A stretch of 64,000 bases of DNA from Dyadobacter subterraneus (GCF_015221875.1 NZ_JACYGY010000002.1:665573-729572); one strand, 5' to 3'. Positions 16,529 to 25,516 are shown, numbered from the stretch's first letter. Notes: generated by a model from the sequence alone, not told the origin. Numbers and translations are program-made.

Positions 16529-17599
16529 ATGAAGAAGAACATCTTAATAGTACCTGGTGACGGAATCGGACAGGAAGTTACAGAAGTTGGAAAAAAAGTT
16601 CTGATTAAAATTGCTGAGAAATTCGGACACGAATTCATTTATGACGAAGCATTAATGGGCCACGTTGCGATTGAAGCAACTGGAAATCCACTTCCGGACG
16701 AAACTTTGGAAAAAATGCGTGCTTCTGATGCGATCTTGTTCGGAGCTGTTGGTCACCCAAAATATGATAACGACCCAACTGCAAAAGTTCGTCCGGAACA
16801 AGGGTTGCTTAAAATGCGTAAGGAACTGGGTTTGTACGCCAATTTACGCCCTATCAAACTTTTTGATGAATTATTGGGTGCTTCTTCAATCAAACCTGAA
16901 ATCCTTAAAGGCTCTGATATCCTTTTCTTCCGCGAATTGACTGGTGATATTTATTTTGGAGAAAAAGGCCGTAAAAACGACGGAGATACTGCCTACGATA
17001 TCGCTGAATACAGCCGTTATGAGGTAGAACGCATTGCGCGCAAAGCTTTCGAAGCTGCTCGTACACGTGGTAAAAAATTATGTTCTGTTGACAAAGCAAA
17101 CGTTTTGGAAACAAGCAGACTGTGGCGTGAAGTGGTTCAGGCGCTTGCACCTGAATACCCGGATATCACGGTTGAACATCAATTTGTTGATTCCGCTGCG
17201 ATGATGCTTATCAAGGATCCACGCCGTTTTGATGTGGTTGTAACAGCGAATTTATTCGGTGATATTTTGACAGATGAAGCAAGTCAGATTGCCGGTTCAA
17301 TGGGAATGCTGGCATCGGCTTCAGTAGGAGACAGCACTGGTGTTTACGAACCAATCCACGGTTCAGGACATGACATCACAGGCATGGGTGTTGCTAATCC
17401 AATGGCTTCGGTACTTTCTGCTGCTTTGCTACTTGATATTTCGTTCGGTTTGAAAGCTGAGTCTGATGCAATTATCTCTGCCATTGATCAGGTTTTGAAA
17501 GCTGGTTTCCGTACGCGTGACATCGCTGATTCCACAACTGCACCAGAATTAATTCTAGGAACCGATGCAATTGGTGAAGAGATTTTAAAACGTATTTAA
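16529..17599 (+). CDS. leuB: 3-Isopropylmalate dehydrogenase LeuB
   Basis: NAD-dependent oxidative decarboxylation of 3-isopropylmalate to 2-ketoisocaproate. The protein is 356 aa. Conserved features are the N-terminal VPGDGIGQEV, the substrate-binding LRPIKLFDELL segment, KANVLETSRLWREVV, and the metal/NAD region LFGDILTDEASQIAGSMGMLASAS with EPIHGSGHDI. It is preceded by the family A repeat and followed by the leuA leader region, so it may end a transcript. Confidence 0.96.
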   Translation: MKKNILIVPGDGIGQEVTEVGKKVLIKIAEKFGHEFIYDEALMGHVAIEATGNPLPDETLEKMRASDAILFGAVGHPKYDNDPTAKVRPEQGLLKMRKELGLYANLRPIKLFDELLGASSIKPEILKGSDILFFRELTGDIYFGEKGRKNDGDTAYDIAEYSRYEVERIARKAFEAARTRGKKLCSVDKANVLETSRLWREVVQALAPEYPDITVEHQFVDSAAMMLIKDPRRFDVVVTANLFGDILTDEASQIAGSMGMLASASVGDSTGVYEPIHGSGHDITGMGVANPMASVLSAALLLDISFGLKAESDAIISAIDQVLKAGFRTRDIADSTTAPELILGTDAIGEEILKRI

Positions 17600-17657
17600 T
17601 ATAAAAAATAAGATTCATTATAAAATACATCTTTTTTTGAATTTTCATTAAGAATGA

Positions 17658-17688
17658 TTTGTGCAACCAAAATCTTCTTACTACTTTG
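17658..17688 (+). promoter_or_regulatory. Putative leuA promoter
   Basis: TTTG at 17658-17661, 20 nt, then TACTTTG at 17682-17688. This is the same box pair as at the ilv operon (TTTG-N21-TAATTTG). Confidence 0.5.
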
Positions 17689-17703
17689 CAGAAGAAAATC
17701 GCA

Positions 17704-17722
17704 GTCAGCGAATTTTCGCAAA
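17704..17722 (+). promoter_or_regulatory. Shared dyad element of the leuA leader
   Basis: GTCAGCGAATTTTCGCAAA contains GCGAA-TT-TTCGC. It matches the ilv element (2359-2378) at all but one of the first 16 positions and begins at the same 18-nt distance from the -7-like box. Confidence 0.6.
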
Positions 17723-17732
17723 TAAAATAAAG

Positions 17733-17783
17733 ATGAAACTTATTGACAATTGCATTTTTCTGCTCATCCAGAGTAACCCGTAA
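17733..17783 (+). CDS. leuA leader peptide (16 aa), probable attenuation control
   Basis: The ORF encodes MKLIDNCIFLLIQSNP and then TAA. Leu or Ile occupies codons 3, 4, 8, 10, 11 and 12. It is followed by a segment that can pair with the proximal arm of a downstream hairpin, and leuA starts beyond that hairpin. A ribosome reaching the stop would cover the antiterminator segment at 17788-17795; one stalled at the Leu-Leu-Ile run would leave it free. No separate segment-1 hairpin is obvious. The function is inferred. Confidence 0.65.
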   Translation: MKLIDNCIFLLIQSNP

Positions 17784-17787
17784 AAAG

Positions 17788-17849
17788 GAGAAAGGCATTG
17801 TCTTGAATAGATCAAAAACCCTTTCTCTAACACGGAAAGGGTTTTATAT
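17788..17849 (+). promoter_or_regulatory. leuA attenuator: antiterminator and terminator
   Basis: The terminator stem is AAACCCTTTC (17816-17825) with GAAAGGGTTT (17835-17844), then TATATT. The alternative pairing is GAGAAAGG (17788-17795) with CCTTTCTC (17820-17827), 8 perfect bp that destroy the terminator stem. The T-run is short and interrupted, so termination may be partial. leuA begins at 17901. Confidence 0.65.
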
Positions 17850-17900
17850 TGTCCTAAAATTAGTAAATTCGTAATTCAATCTTTAATCACAGTACCCACA

Positions 17901-19055
17901 ATGAGTCAACGAGTTCAAATCTTCGACACAACATTACGCGACGGCGAACAAGTCCCGGGAAGCCAATTGACAACAGAAGAAAAGATAATTGTAGCTACAC
18001 AACTCGAAAAACTGGGGGTAGATGTTATTGAAGCCGGATTTCCTATTTCAAGTCCCGGTGATTTCAGATCCGTGGTTGAAATTTCAAAAGCAGTTCGTGA
18101 ACCGATTATTTGTGCGCTTTCACGTGCTGTAACGGGCGATATCGATGCCGCCGGAGATGCACTTGAATTTGCTAAAAGAGGTCGTATTCACACAGGAATT
18201 GGTTCTTCTGATATTCATATTCAGCATAAATTCAATACGACAAGAGAGAAGATCATTGAAAGAGCAATTGCTGCTACGAAATATGCCAAAGGAAAGGTAG
18301 AAGACGTAGAATTTTATTGTGAAGATGCGGGTAGAGCTGACCTTGTTTTTCTTGCACAACTGGTTGAGGCTGTGATTGCTGCGGGTGCAACGGTGGTAAA
18401 TATTCCTGATACAACGGGATATTGCTTGCCTGAGGAATATGGTGCTAAAATCAAATATATTTTCGAAAATGTAAAAGGAATTCATAAAGCAACAATTTCT
18501 ATTCACTGTCATAATGATCTTGGTTTAGCGACTGCTAACTCATTGGCTGGTATCCGTGAAGGTGCCCGCCAGGTTGAGGTGACCATGAATGGAATCGGTG
18601 AGCGCGCCGGAAACACTTCATTGGAAGAAGTGGTGATGGCTTTGAATGTTCATAAAGAATTAGGTTACGAAACGGGCGTGAATACGCAATTGATTTACCC
18701 AACCAGCCAGTTGGTATCAAAAATGATGCGTATGCCGGTTCAAGCTAACAAAGCGATTGTGGGACGTAACGCATTTGCGCATTCGTCAGGAATTCATCAG
18801 GATGGCCACCTAAAAAATACGCTTAATTACGAGATCATGAATCCACAGGATGTGGGCGTTGATAAATCGGATATCGTATTGACAGCACGTAGCGGTCGCC
18901 ATGCTTTGAAACACCGTTTAGAACTTCTTGGCTTCACTTTTGAGAAAGCGATCCTTGATGATCTTTACAAAAAATTCCTGGATGTAGCCGATTTGAAGAA
19001 AGAAGTTAACGATAAAGATTTAGTGGATTTGGCACGTACAGTTGTCATCGCTTAA
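17901..19055 (+). CDS. leuA: 2-Isopropylmalate synthase LeuA (short form)
   Basis: Condenses 2-ketoisovalerate with acetyl-CoA, the first step of leucine synthesis. The catalytic barrel is complete ([13 protein letters not shown] at 8-20, [52 protein letters not shown]). At 384 aa it lacks the C-terminal LeuA allosteric domain of full-length enzymes (about 500 aa or more). Direct leucine feedback through that domain is therefore not expected, which fits heavier reliance on the leader region. The ATG start at 17901 is supported by the leader layout. Confidence 0.93.
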   Translation: MSQRVQIFDTTLRDGEQVPGSQLTTEEKIIVATQLEKLGVDVIEAGFPISSPGDFRSVVEISKAVREPIICALSRAVTGDIDAAGDALEFAKRGRIHTGIGSSDIHIQHKFNTTREKIIERAIAATKYAKGKVEDVEFYCEDAGRADLVFLAQLVEAVIAAGATVVNIPDTTGYCLPEEYGAKIKYIFENVKGIHKATISIHCHNDLGLATANSLAGIREGARQVEVTMNGIGERAGNTSLEEVVMALNVHKELGYETGVNTQLIYPTSQLVSKMMRMPVQANKAIVGRNAFAHSSGIHQDGHLKNTLNYEIMNPQDVGVDKSDIVLTARSGRHALKHRLELLGFTFEKAILDDLYKKFLDVADLKKEVNDKDLVDLARTVVIA

Positions 19056-19154
19056 TATTTTTCATACATCATTTTGGATAATTACCTGAATATGAATTTG
19101 ATGTTACAATGCTTTTTTGTATCATTACATAATCAATAACATCCATCAGATTAC

Positions 19155-19189
19155 AAAAAGCCCTCGGTGAGTCTGACTAAGGGCTTTTT
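19155..19189. terminator. Bidirectional terminator between leuA and purU
   Basis: The stem AAAAAGCCCT/AGGGCTTTTT (19155-19164 and 19180-19189) has A/T tracts on both sides, between two convergent genes. Confidence 0.75.
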
Positions 19190-19195
19190 TCTTGT

Positions 19196-20029
19196 TCATA
19201 AAATGATGGTTCTGTTGTTGTGAATGAAAACGCGGTCGTTGAAAACAAGCTTTAAAGCTGATGTTAAGACTCGTTTTTCGGTATCTCTTCCCAAAGTCGA
19301 CATGTCGCTTGCTGTTTGCCTGTGATCCACTGATTTCACGTCCTGTGCGATAATTGGCCCTTCATCCAGATCATTATTTACAAAATGAGCTGTCGCGCCT
19401 ATAATCTTCACACCGCGTTCGTAAGCCTGACGATAGGGGTTTGCTCCTATAAACGCAGGTAAAAAGGAATGATGGATATTTACGATCCGATCCGGAAAAT
19501 GATTGACGAATTCCGGCGTGATAATCCGCATATATTTAGCCAAAACCAGATATTCCGGTCGGTATACGTCTAGTGTTCTCAAAATTGCTTCTTCGTGTTC
19601 TTCCCGGGTTCTGTTTTCGTGTGAAATAAAATGAAAGGGAATACCGAATTTGCTAACCAGTGGCTGCAAGGTGTTATAATTACTGATTACAGCCAGGATA
19701 TTTGCATCCAGCTCATCAAAAGCATAACGAAGTAATAATTCGCCCAGGCAATGATGTTCTTTCGTCACCAAAACAACAATATCTTTTTTCTTTTTGGGAT
19801 TCAAACGAAGATTAATACCAGCTGGTAACTCTTCTCTAAGAATTTGCAATAATTCTGTCGCGTCCGTTTCTCCTTCAAATTCAGTACGCATGAAAAAATA
19901 AGCCGACGGACTTACATATTCATCATTACGAATAATGTTTTGATTATGCTCAAAAAGTACACGGGTTACCTGATAAATAAGCCCTTTATGATCCGGGCCG
20001 TCCATCAGCAATATATGGCGGTGATTCAT
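19196..20029 (-). CDS. purU: Formyltetrahydrofolate deformylase PurU
   Basis: Hydrolyses 10-formyl-THF to formate and THF, balancing one-carbon units. The 277-aa protein has an N-terminal ACT domain (HILLMDGPDHKGLIYQVTRVLFEHNQNI) followed by a formyltransferase-like domain with the conserved NIHHSFLPAFIGANPYRQAYERGVKIIGATAHFVNNDLDEGPII stretch. The length and both domains are typical. It is convergent with leuA and separated by the shared terminator. The ORF ends about 7 nt from the terminator hairpin. Confidence 0.95.
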   Translation of the reverse strand: MNHRHILLMDGPDHKGLIYQVTRVLFEHNQNIIRNDEYVSPSAYFFMRTEFEGETDATELLQILREELPAGINLRLNPKKKKDIVVLVTKEHHCLGELLLRYAFDELDANILAVISNYNTLQPLVSKFGIPFHFISHENRTREEHEEAILRTLDVYRPEYLVLAKYMRIITPEFVNHFPDRIVNIHHSFLPAFIGANPYRQAYERGVKIIGATAHFVNNDLDEGPIIAQDVKSVDHRQTASDMSTLGRDTEKRVLTSALKLVFNDRVFIHNNRTIIL

Positions 20030-20554
20030 TTGTTCATTTGATGCTGAAATTATTCTGCTAAATAACGAATTTTTAATGTGTGACCGACAATTTGATAGTT
20101 AACACGTTATTTTAAGTAGCCTTTATAAAGGTTTGCCGGAGAGCTGCTAATAGAATAAGTACATAGAACCAGAGTTTTACAAAGCGTTCCTGACGGAACA
20201 CAAACTAAGGGTTGAATAGCCTTTTTTCTACCAACAAAATCTTCCTACGGCAATAGGAAGAATCACTATCTACTTATTAACCAATGAATTAAGATAAAAA
20301 CGGCATTTTGATTACTGTCTAATTCTAATTTCGTTAAATATTCATCACGAAATGTGCCATAGGCACATTTCGTTGATAGAAAATATTAGCTACAAATTTA
20401 GCAAGTGTTCCGTAGGAACGACTCGTGCTTTAAACCACTCTACACAATAAATTTTCTATTACCCTGAAAGCTCGATCTCGCAAATTTATTTTCTCCCCCC
20501 TCCAACTTTTTCAAAAAAATCACTGTTCACCTTACAAATGTCGGATCCTCAAAA
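20030..20554. repeat. Intergenic region with family C hairpins
   Basis: No gene is seen in 525 nt. It carries four small hairpins: GTTCC-TGAC-GGAAC (20186-20199), CTTCCTA/TAGGAAG (20241-20260), a perfect 12-bp stem ACGAAATGTGCC/GGCACATTTCGT with an ATA-centred 3-nt loop (20347-20373), and GTTCC-GTA-GGAAC (20407-20419). The arrangement resembles families A and B, with different sequence. Confidence 0.55.
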
Positions 20555-21040
20555 ATGGCTGAAGAATTAATAATACCTATCGGAACGGATCGTAAGGAAA
20601 TTTACGAAGCGTTATTACCACAAATCAATGCTTTGATCGAAACAGAAAGCGACCTGACTGCAAACCTTGCTAACATCGCTGCTGCATTAAAAGAATCTTT
20701 CGGATTCTTTTGGGTTGGTTTTTATGTAGCAAAAGAAGGGCAACTCGTTCTGGGACCATTCCAGGGACCGATTGCCTGCACAAGAATTCCTTTCCATAAA
20801 GGCGTTTGCGGAGCAAGTTATTCGCAGCAGAAAACGATTATTGTACCGGATGTTGATCAATTTCCCGGTCATATCGCCTGTGCATCTGCTTCAAAATCCG
20901 AAATCGTTCTTCCGGTTTTCCATAGAAATGGGACAGTAGCAATGGTTTTAGACGTGGATAGCGACCAGTTAAATGACTTTTCTGAAACAGATGCGGAAGG
21001 ATTGCAGAGTATTTTAACGCTTCTGGAAAGAAAGTTATAG
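20555..21040 (+). CDS. msrC: Free methionine-(R)-sulfoxide reductase (GAF domain)
   Basis: Reduces free Met-R-sulfoxide, protecting against oxidation. A single GAF domain of 161 aa with the family pattern GPFQGPIACTRIPFHKGVCG and PDVDQFPGHIACASASKSEIVLP. The three cysteines used by fRMsr enzymes are all present (Cys75, Cys85, Cys109). ATG start at 20555. Its stop codon abuts the stop of the convergent downstream gene with no spacer, so no separate terminator fits between them. Confidence 0.92.
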   Translation: MAEELIIPIGTDRKEIYEALLPQINALIETESDLTANLANIAAALKESFGFFWVGFYVAKEGQLVLGPFQGPIACTRIPFHKGVCGASYSQQKTIIVPDVDQFPGHIACASASKSEIVLPVFHRNGTVAMVLDVDSDQLNDFSETDAEGLQSILTLLERKL

Positions 21041-21961
21041 CTATTTGCTATAACGCTTTCTCAGCAAGTGCATCATAAAAACATTAATTCCCCATTGATC
21101 GGCGAGCGGCTGGTTGGTGAATGGAACCGTTGGCATATAATGCGGAGGACCAAATTCTGTCAAAAACGTAATTTGTTCTCCGCTTTTTATTTTCCTTTCC
21201 ACAACAACATCCCACCAGGCCAAATGCGCTTTTAACGCAGATTCCCATTCAGGAGCACGCGGATCATTAACCTGCGGACCTTCCGGATGCCCGATACGCG
21301 CATGGATATGTCCTGTCCGGGAAAGGGCCAGTTTTACCGTTTCTTCCTGATCTTCCAGCAAAGTTTCCGCGACATTACACCAATGCGAAATATCAAGCGT
21401 TAATTTTAATTTGGGGTTTTTCTCAATAAAATTTCTTGCGATATGGGCTGCGAAAAGCATTCTTGCACGATGCGTTTCGTGATAAATTGGAATTCCACTT
21501 TTCTCCGAAGCTTCGCTGGTATGGTCTATAAATGCTTTATTCTGATCATAACTGAAATGATCTCTTCCGCTATGACAATTGATATAAAGTGGTTTGATTT
21601 CTGATTTTGTTGCTGCATCAATTGATTTTTTGAAAAAATCGAGATGTGCTGAATAATCTTTCAGGCCAGCTCCGCATAAAAATCCTACCTCTAAACCATG
21701 CTTTTTCAGAGCGGCAAATAACTCATCCTGTTCCTTTTTGCCTTGTGGCCACCAGAATTCCGCACCGTCATATCCTTCCTTTTTTGCAGCAGCGCAAAAT
21801 GCATCAACTGTTCCTTCATAACCCCAATTTGTTGCCAGAATTTTCAGAGAACTGGCATTGGTTTTTTCAAATGTCGGGGAATTCTCTTTTGCAATTGTTT
21901 CTAGGAATGCAAAAGTGCCTAATCCTGCAATTGAGGTGTTTACAAATTGTCTACGATTCAT
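21041..21961 (-). CDS. Secreted sugar phosphate isomerase/epimerase-like TIM barrel
   Basis: A xylose-isomerase-like TIM-barrel protein of 306 aa with an N-terminal Tat-type signal (MNRRQFVNTSIAGLGTFAF). Metal-ligand-like residues appear in FWWPQGKKEQDE, HSGRDHFSYDQ, YHETHRARM and LDISHW. The substrate is unknown. It is the last gene of a minus-strand run that includes a fucosidase-type glycosidase and a mutarotase, so a deoxysugar or keto-sugar substrate is plausible. Export by Tat suggests folding with a metal before transport. Confidence 0.8.
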   Translation of the reverse strand: MNRRQFVNTSIAGLGTFAFLETIAKENSPTFEKTNASSLKILATNWGYEGTVDAFCAAAKKEGYDGAEFWWPQGKKEQDELFAALKKHGLEVGFLCGAGLKDYSAHLDFFKKSIDAATKSEIKPLYINCHSGRDHFSYDQNKAFIDHTSEASEKSGIPIYHETHRARMLFAAHIARNFIEKNPKLKLTLDISHWCNVAETLLEDQEETVKLALSRTGHIHARIGHPEGPQVNDPRAPEWESALKAHLAWWDVVVERKIKSGEQITFLTEFGPPHYMPTVPFTNQPLADQWGINVFMMHLLRKRYSK

Positions 21962-22018
21962 TTCGTAAGTGATTATGAAAACAAATTAAATGTGTTAAAC
22001 CTTTGATTTGAGTACAGC

Positions 22019-22103
22019 TGACAAATATTTCGGTACGCTGCACCTTTACCGGACAGGAAAATATTCTGATCTACAAATATTTCGCAGCTCTGCTGCTATC
22101 TAC
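22019..22103. repeat. Family D repeat: ACAAATATTTCG-tagged hairpins
   Basis: Two units begin with ACAAATATTTCG (22020s and 22070s). The second is followed by the hairpin GCAGC-TCT-GCTGC, the first by a weaker one. A related word (ATAAATATTTCGGGG) stands at about 51052. Confidence 0.4.
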
Positions 22104-22122
22104 CACACATCATAGATCAACC

Positions 22123-23604
22123 TTATTGAATTCTTGGTTTTTCCTCTTTCTTAATTGTATCTCCGGCTTTAAGAAATTCAGCAACTTTCGCCTCATTAAA
22201 TCCATTAATAATATGCAGATCCGGATGTAATTTTTGTACTTCGGCAATGCCATTTTCAGTAACAGCAGATTTCCAGATATAGATATTTTTCAGACTTTTT
22301 GAAGAAGCAAGATTTTTCAAACCGGCATCAGTAACTTTTGTTCCAACCAAATTGATATATTCCAGGTATTGCAAATCTTTCAGAGCGATTAAACCTGCGT
22401 CCGTTACAGCGGTATATTCCAAATGCAGTTTGTTCAGGTTTTTAAGCTTGGCGATTTCTTTTGTCGCTGCATCGGTCACCTTCGTACTACCTAGTTTAAG
22501 CCAGATAATTTGTTCTGATAATGGTGATAGTAGATTGATTTGTCCATCTCCAAAACCCGACGCATTTACCGCACTTACTTCCAAAAGATTTTTATCATGA
22601 GAAATGGGCATGACCAGAAGTCCAGTCTTTTTTATAGCTTCGACTGCTTTTTCATTAGGTACCGGCACTTGTAAAGTTAAAACCGGCGATTCATCACTTT
22701 TTGTATTTTCACCTCCTGAGCCAGAAGTCAATGAGGCAAGAGCTGGCTTAACCTGTTCAGAAATTTTTAGATCAGACACCTTTTTATCCGCGGAAGCACC
22801 CTGCTCAATCCACCAGCTCAATAAGGCAATTTGTGAATCTGAGAGCTGCGGTTTTCCTTTTGGCGGCATATGGTCATCGTCTGTTTCAGGAAGCAGACAG
22901 CGCTTGATCATGGCACTTTCCAATGCTTTTCCAGAAACAAATACCGGCCCGTCTTCGCCACCTTTCAGCAGCATAGCCATGTTATCCATCCGCAATCCAC
23001 CTTTTTGCTTATTCGCATTATGGCATTGTACACAGCGCATTTCCAGAATTGGCTGAACAATATCTTTGTAAACAACTGCCTGATTAATATCCGTAATTGG
23101 TTTTATTTCCGTTTTTTCTTCTGTTCGCGGAGGAATTCCCGCTAAGGATCGAAAAGGTTCAGGTGTATATTGCGTCAAATATCCGTCTCCATGCGTAAGT
23201 GAACCGCCGTCATGGCCGGCTGTAAATGTCAAAATCGTGGAAAGTCCCAACGCAGGAAGATATATAGCAGAGCCGATTGAAATTTTCCCTGACTTAAATA
23301 ACCAGGCGATCCAGGCAAAAACGGCCACGCCAATTCCTTGCCACTGATGGTCACTCAATAATTCCTCATCATATCCTCCACCAAGCGATAAAAGATATCC
23401 TGCAATACAAGCCATCGTAGCGCCAATGGCCGACCAGAACAGAATAAAGGTGATTGAAGAATCGCTTACTGAAATTTTCCCGGTTCGTTTGCCAATCTCC
23501 AAAAGTGCCGCGATCAGCAAAAACCCAATCGGCAAATGCACCAGAACCGGATGAAAACGTCCAATAAAATAAGTCCAGTCTGTGGCCTGAAAGAGGATCA
23601 CCAT
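22123..23604 (-). CDS. Membrane c-type cytochrome with leucine-rich repeats (DUF2231-cyt c-LRR)
   Basis: A 493-aa protein. Residues 1-135 form a membrane domain with about four helices (DUF2231-like, HPVLVHLPIGFLL). A planctomycete-type cytochrome c domain follows, with one haem site, CVQCH at 191-195, and a downstream Met-rich HMPPKGKP segment. The C-terminal 110 residues contain leucine-rich repeats (LKNLNKLHLEYTAVTDAGLIALKDLQYLEYINLVGTKVTDAGL) of the internalin/cysteine-containing type. The domain order suggests a membrane-anchored electron carrier with an external protein- or ligand-binding arm. It sits 27 nt downstream of the mutarotase gene in the operon. Confidence 0.8.
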   Translation of the reverse strand: MVILFQATDWTYFIGRFHPVLVHLPIGFLLIAALLEIGKRTGKISVSDSSITFILFWSAIGATMACIAGYLLSLGGGYDEELLSDHQWQGIGVAVFAWIAWLFKSGKISIGSAIYLPALGLSTILTFTAGHDGGSLTHGDGYLTQYTPEPFRSLAGIPPRTEEKTEIKPITDINQAVVYKDIVQPILEMRCVQCHNANKQKGGLRMDNMAMLLKGGEDGPVFVSGKALESAMIKRCLLPETDDDHMPPKGKPQLSDSQIALLSWWIEQGASADKKVSDLKISEQVKPALASLTSGSGGENTKSDESPVLTLQVPVPNEKAVEAIKKTGLLVMPISHDKNLLEVSAVNASGFGDGQINLLSPLSEQIIWLKLGSTKVTDAATKEIAKLKNLNKLHLEYTAVTDAGLIALKDLQYLEYINLVGTKVTDAGLKNLASSKSLKNIYIWKSAVTENGIAEVQKLHPDLHIINGFNEAKVAEFLKAGDTIKKEEKPRIQ

Positions 23605-23631
23605 AGAAAAAACGAAAACAATTAAAATAAA

Positions 23632-23952
23632 CTATAACCGGAAAACTTCCGGACAGGCGACAACTTTCGGTGAATTATCGGGATTGACTTCCATCAGATC
23701 AGCCATATGGTCCCACCATTTTTTCATAATGAGTAATGAGGATAATCCGGAAGTATCCGCATTCGGTGAGAGCTTTTGAAAAGCAAAAAGAGCCAGCGTA
23801 ACCTCGTCGAGAAAAATATAATACTCCTGAATTCCAGCGTTTTTCAGTAACTCCGACAATTCCGGCCAGATTTCATCGTGTCTTTTTTTGTATTCTGCTT
23901 CGTTTCCCTTGTTCAATTGCATGCGGAAAGCAAGCACGGTATCATTTTGCAT
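23632..23952 (-). CDS. rhaM: L-rhamnose (or L-fucose) mutarotase, RhaM family
   Basis: Interconverts anomers of an L-deoxyhexose so that they can enter catabolism. The 106-aa protein has the family features AFRMQLNKGNEAEYKKRHDEIWPEL and MKKWWDHMADLMEVNPDNSP. Family members act on L-rhamnose, and close relatives on L-fucose. Given the GH95-type glycosidase in the same operon, L-fucose is a reasonable alternative substrate. No rhamnose isomerase or kinase is in view. Confidence 0.85.
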   Translation of the reverse strand: MQNDTVLAFRMQLNKGNEAEYKKRHDEIWPELSELLKNAGIQEYYIFLDEVTLALFAFQKLSPNADTSGLSSLLIMKKWWDHMADLMEVNPDNSPKVVACPEVFRL

Positions 23953-24005
23953 CGGATTAAAGTTTGATTTCAGGCTTAAGGCAACGATTGATCAATTATA
24001 TCCGG

Positions 24006-25490
24006 TTAAGCAATAATATTTTTTACCACTTTTCCTTCGGTATCAGTTAATCTGAAATTTCGTCCCTGGAAAGGGTAAGTAAATTTTTCATGATCAAAAC
24101 CCATCAGATGGAGAATTGTAGCCTGTAAATCATGCACGTGAACACGGTCTTTTACACCGTAATATCCTAATTCATCCGTTTCGCCATGGGTAAATCCTTT
24201 TTTCACACCACCGCCAGCCATCCACATCGTGAAAGCATCCAAATGGTGATCACGGCCCATGTAAGGCATTACGACGCCATTTCTGTTTTCCTGCATAGGC
24301 GTTCTGCCAAATTCTGCACCCCAGATAATTAAGGTTTCGTCTAGCAAACCACGCATTTTTAAATCCTGAATTAAGGCGGCAACCGGTTTGTCAGACAAGC
24401 GACATTTATTTCTTAATCCTCCTTCAACATTATCACCCGCCGTGGTTCCGTGGCCGTCCCAGCCCCAGTCGAAAAGTTGTACAAATCGCACATCATTTTC
24501 AACCAGTTTTCTTGCCAGAAGACAATTCATGGCAAACGTTCCTTCGCCGGGCTTAACACCGTACATATCCAGAATAAACTGCGGTTCTTTGGAAACGTCC
24601 ATTACCTCTGGCACAGACATTTGCATCCGGAAAGCCATTTCATACTGACTGATCCGTGTCAATATTTCCGGATCTTTTACATCATCGTAGATTTGTTTAT
24701 TGATCTCGTTAATCGCTTCAATGGTCTGTTTCCGCATATTCCGGTTCATCCCGTTTGGGTCGGTCACATATAAAACCGGATCTCCACCGGTACGACATTG
24801 CACACCTTGATAAACGGACGGCAAAAATCCGCTGCCGTAAACACTTTTCCCAGCATCCGGTTGTCTTCCGCCAGAAGCTAAAACAATGAATCCTGGTAAA
24901 TTCTGGTTTTCCGATCCTAAGCCATAAACCGACCAGGCACCCAAACTCGGGCGACCTAACCGCGCGCTTCCCGTATGTAGCAACAACTGTGCAGGAGCGT
25001 GGTTAAACTGATCTGTATGCATCGCTTTGATGAATGTAATTTCATCCGCAACAGTTTGTAAGTAAGGAATATAATCTGACATCCATGCACCGGATTGTCC
25101 GTATTGGTTGAATTTCCCCTGCGGTCCCAACATTTTGGGAACACCCTGTATAAAGGCAAATTTCTTTCCTTCCAGAAATTCAGCCGGACAATCTTTTCCG
25201 TGATATTTTTCAAGTTCAGGTTTATAATCAAACAATTCCAGCTGCGAAGGTGCGCCGGCCATATGGATATATATAACCCGTTTTGCCTTGGGCGCAAATT
25301 GAGGAATCTTCGCTCCCATTGCTTCGGCTGTTACACTGGTTTCTGCATTTGAACTACCGCAGGATCCCAAAAGCGAACCTAATCCCAAAGCACCCAGACC
25401 AAAACCGGCTGATTGCAAGAAGTGCCGGCGCGTCTGGCTGTGCAGATCAGCATGTTGTAATTCTTTCAATAACTTTTCCATATCTGTCAA
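24006..25490 (-). CDS. DUF1501 family protein, exported
   Basis: A 494-aa sulfatase/alkaline-phosphatase-fold protein of the DUF1501 family. The N-terminus has a twin-arginine motif (TRRHFLQ, Arg21-Arg22) followed by a hydrophobic stretch and a lipobox-like LGSC (Cys44), so it is likely a Tat-exported lipoprotein. Conserved signatures are YIHMAGAPSQLELFDYKP, FVQLFDWGWDGH and IIWGAEFGRTPMQENRNG. DUF1501 genes nearly always follow a DUF1553 cytochrome gene, as here (26 nt apart), and the two probably work together in an unknown oxidation or hydrolysis step outside the cytoplasm. Confidence 0.9.
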   Translation of the reverse strand: MTDMEKLLKELQHADLHSQTRRHFLQSAGFGLGALGLGSLLGSCGSSNAETSVTAEAMGAKIPQFAPKAKRVIYIHMAGAPSQLELFDYKPELEKYHGKDCPAEFLEGKKFAFIQGVPKMLGPQGKFNQYGQSGAWMSDYIPYLQTVADEITFIKAMHTDQFNHAPAQLLLHTGSARLGRPSLGAWSVYGLGSENQNLPGFIVLASGGRQPDAGKSVYGSGFLPSVYQGVQCRTGGDPVLYVTDPNGMNRNMRKQTIEAINEINKQIYDDVKDPEILTRISQYEMAFRMQMSVPEVMDVSKEPQFILDMYGVKPGEGTFAMNCLLARKLVENDVRFVQLFDWGWDGHGTTAGDNVEGGLRNKCRLSDKPVAALIQDLKMRGLLDETLIIWGAEFGRTPMQENRNGVVMPYMGRDHHLDAFTMWMAGGGVKKGFTHGETDELGYYGVKDRVHVHDLQATILHLMGFDHEKFTYPFQGRNFRLTDTEGKVVKNIIA

Positions 25491-25516
25491 TATTAGAATC
25501 AGAGAAATATCTCCGG

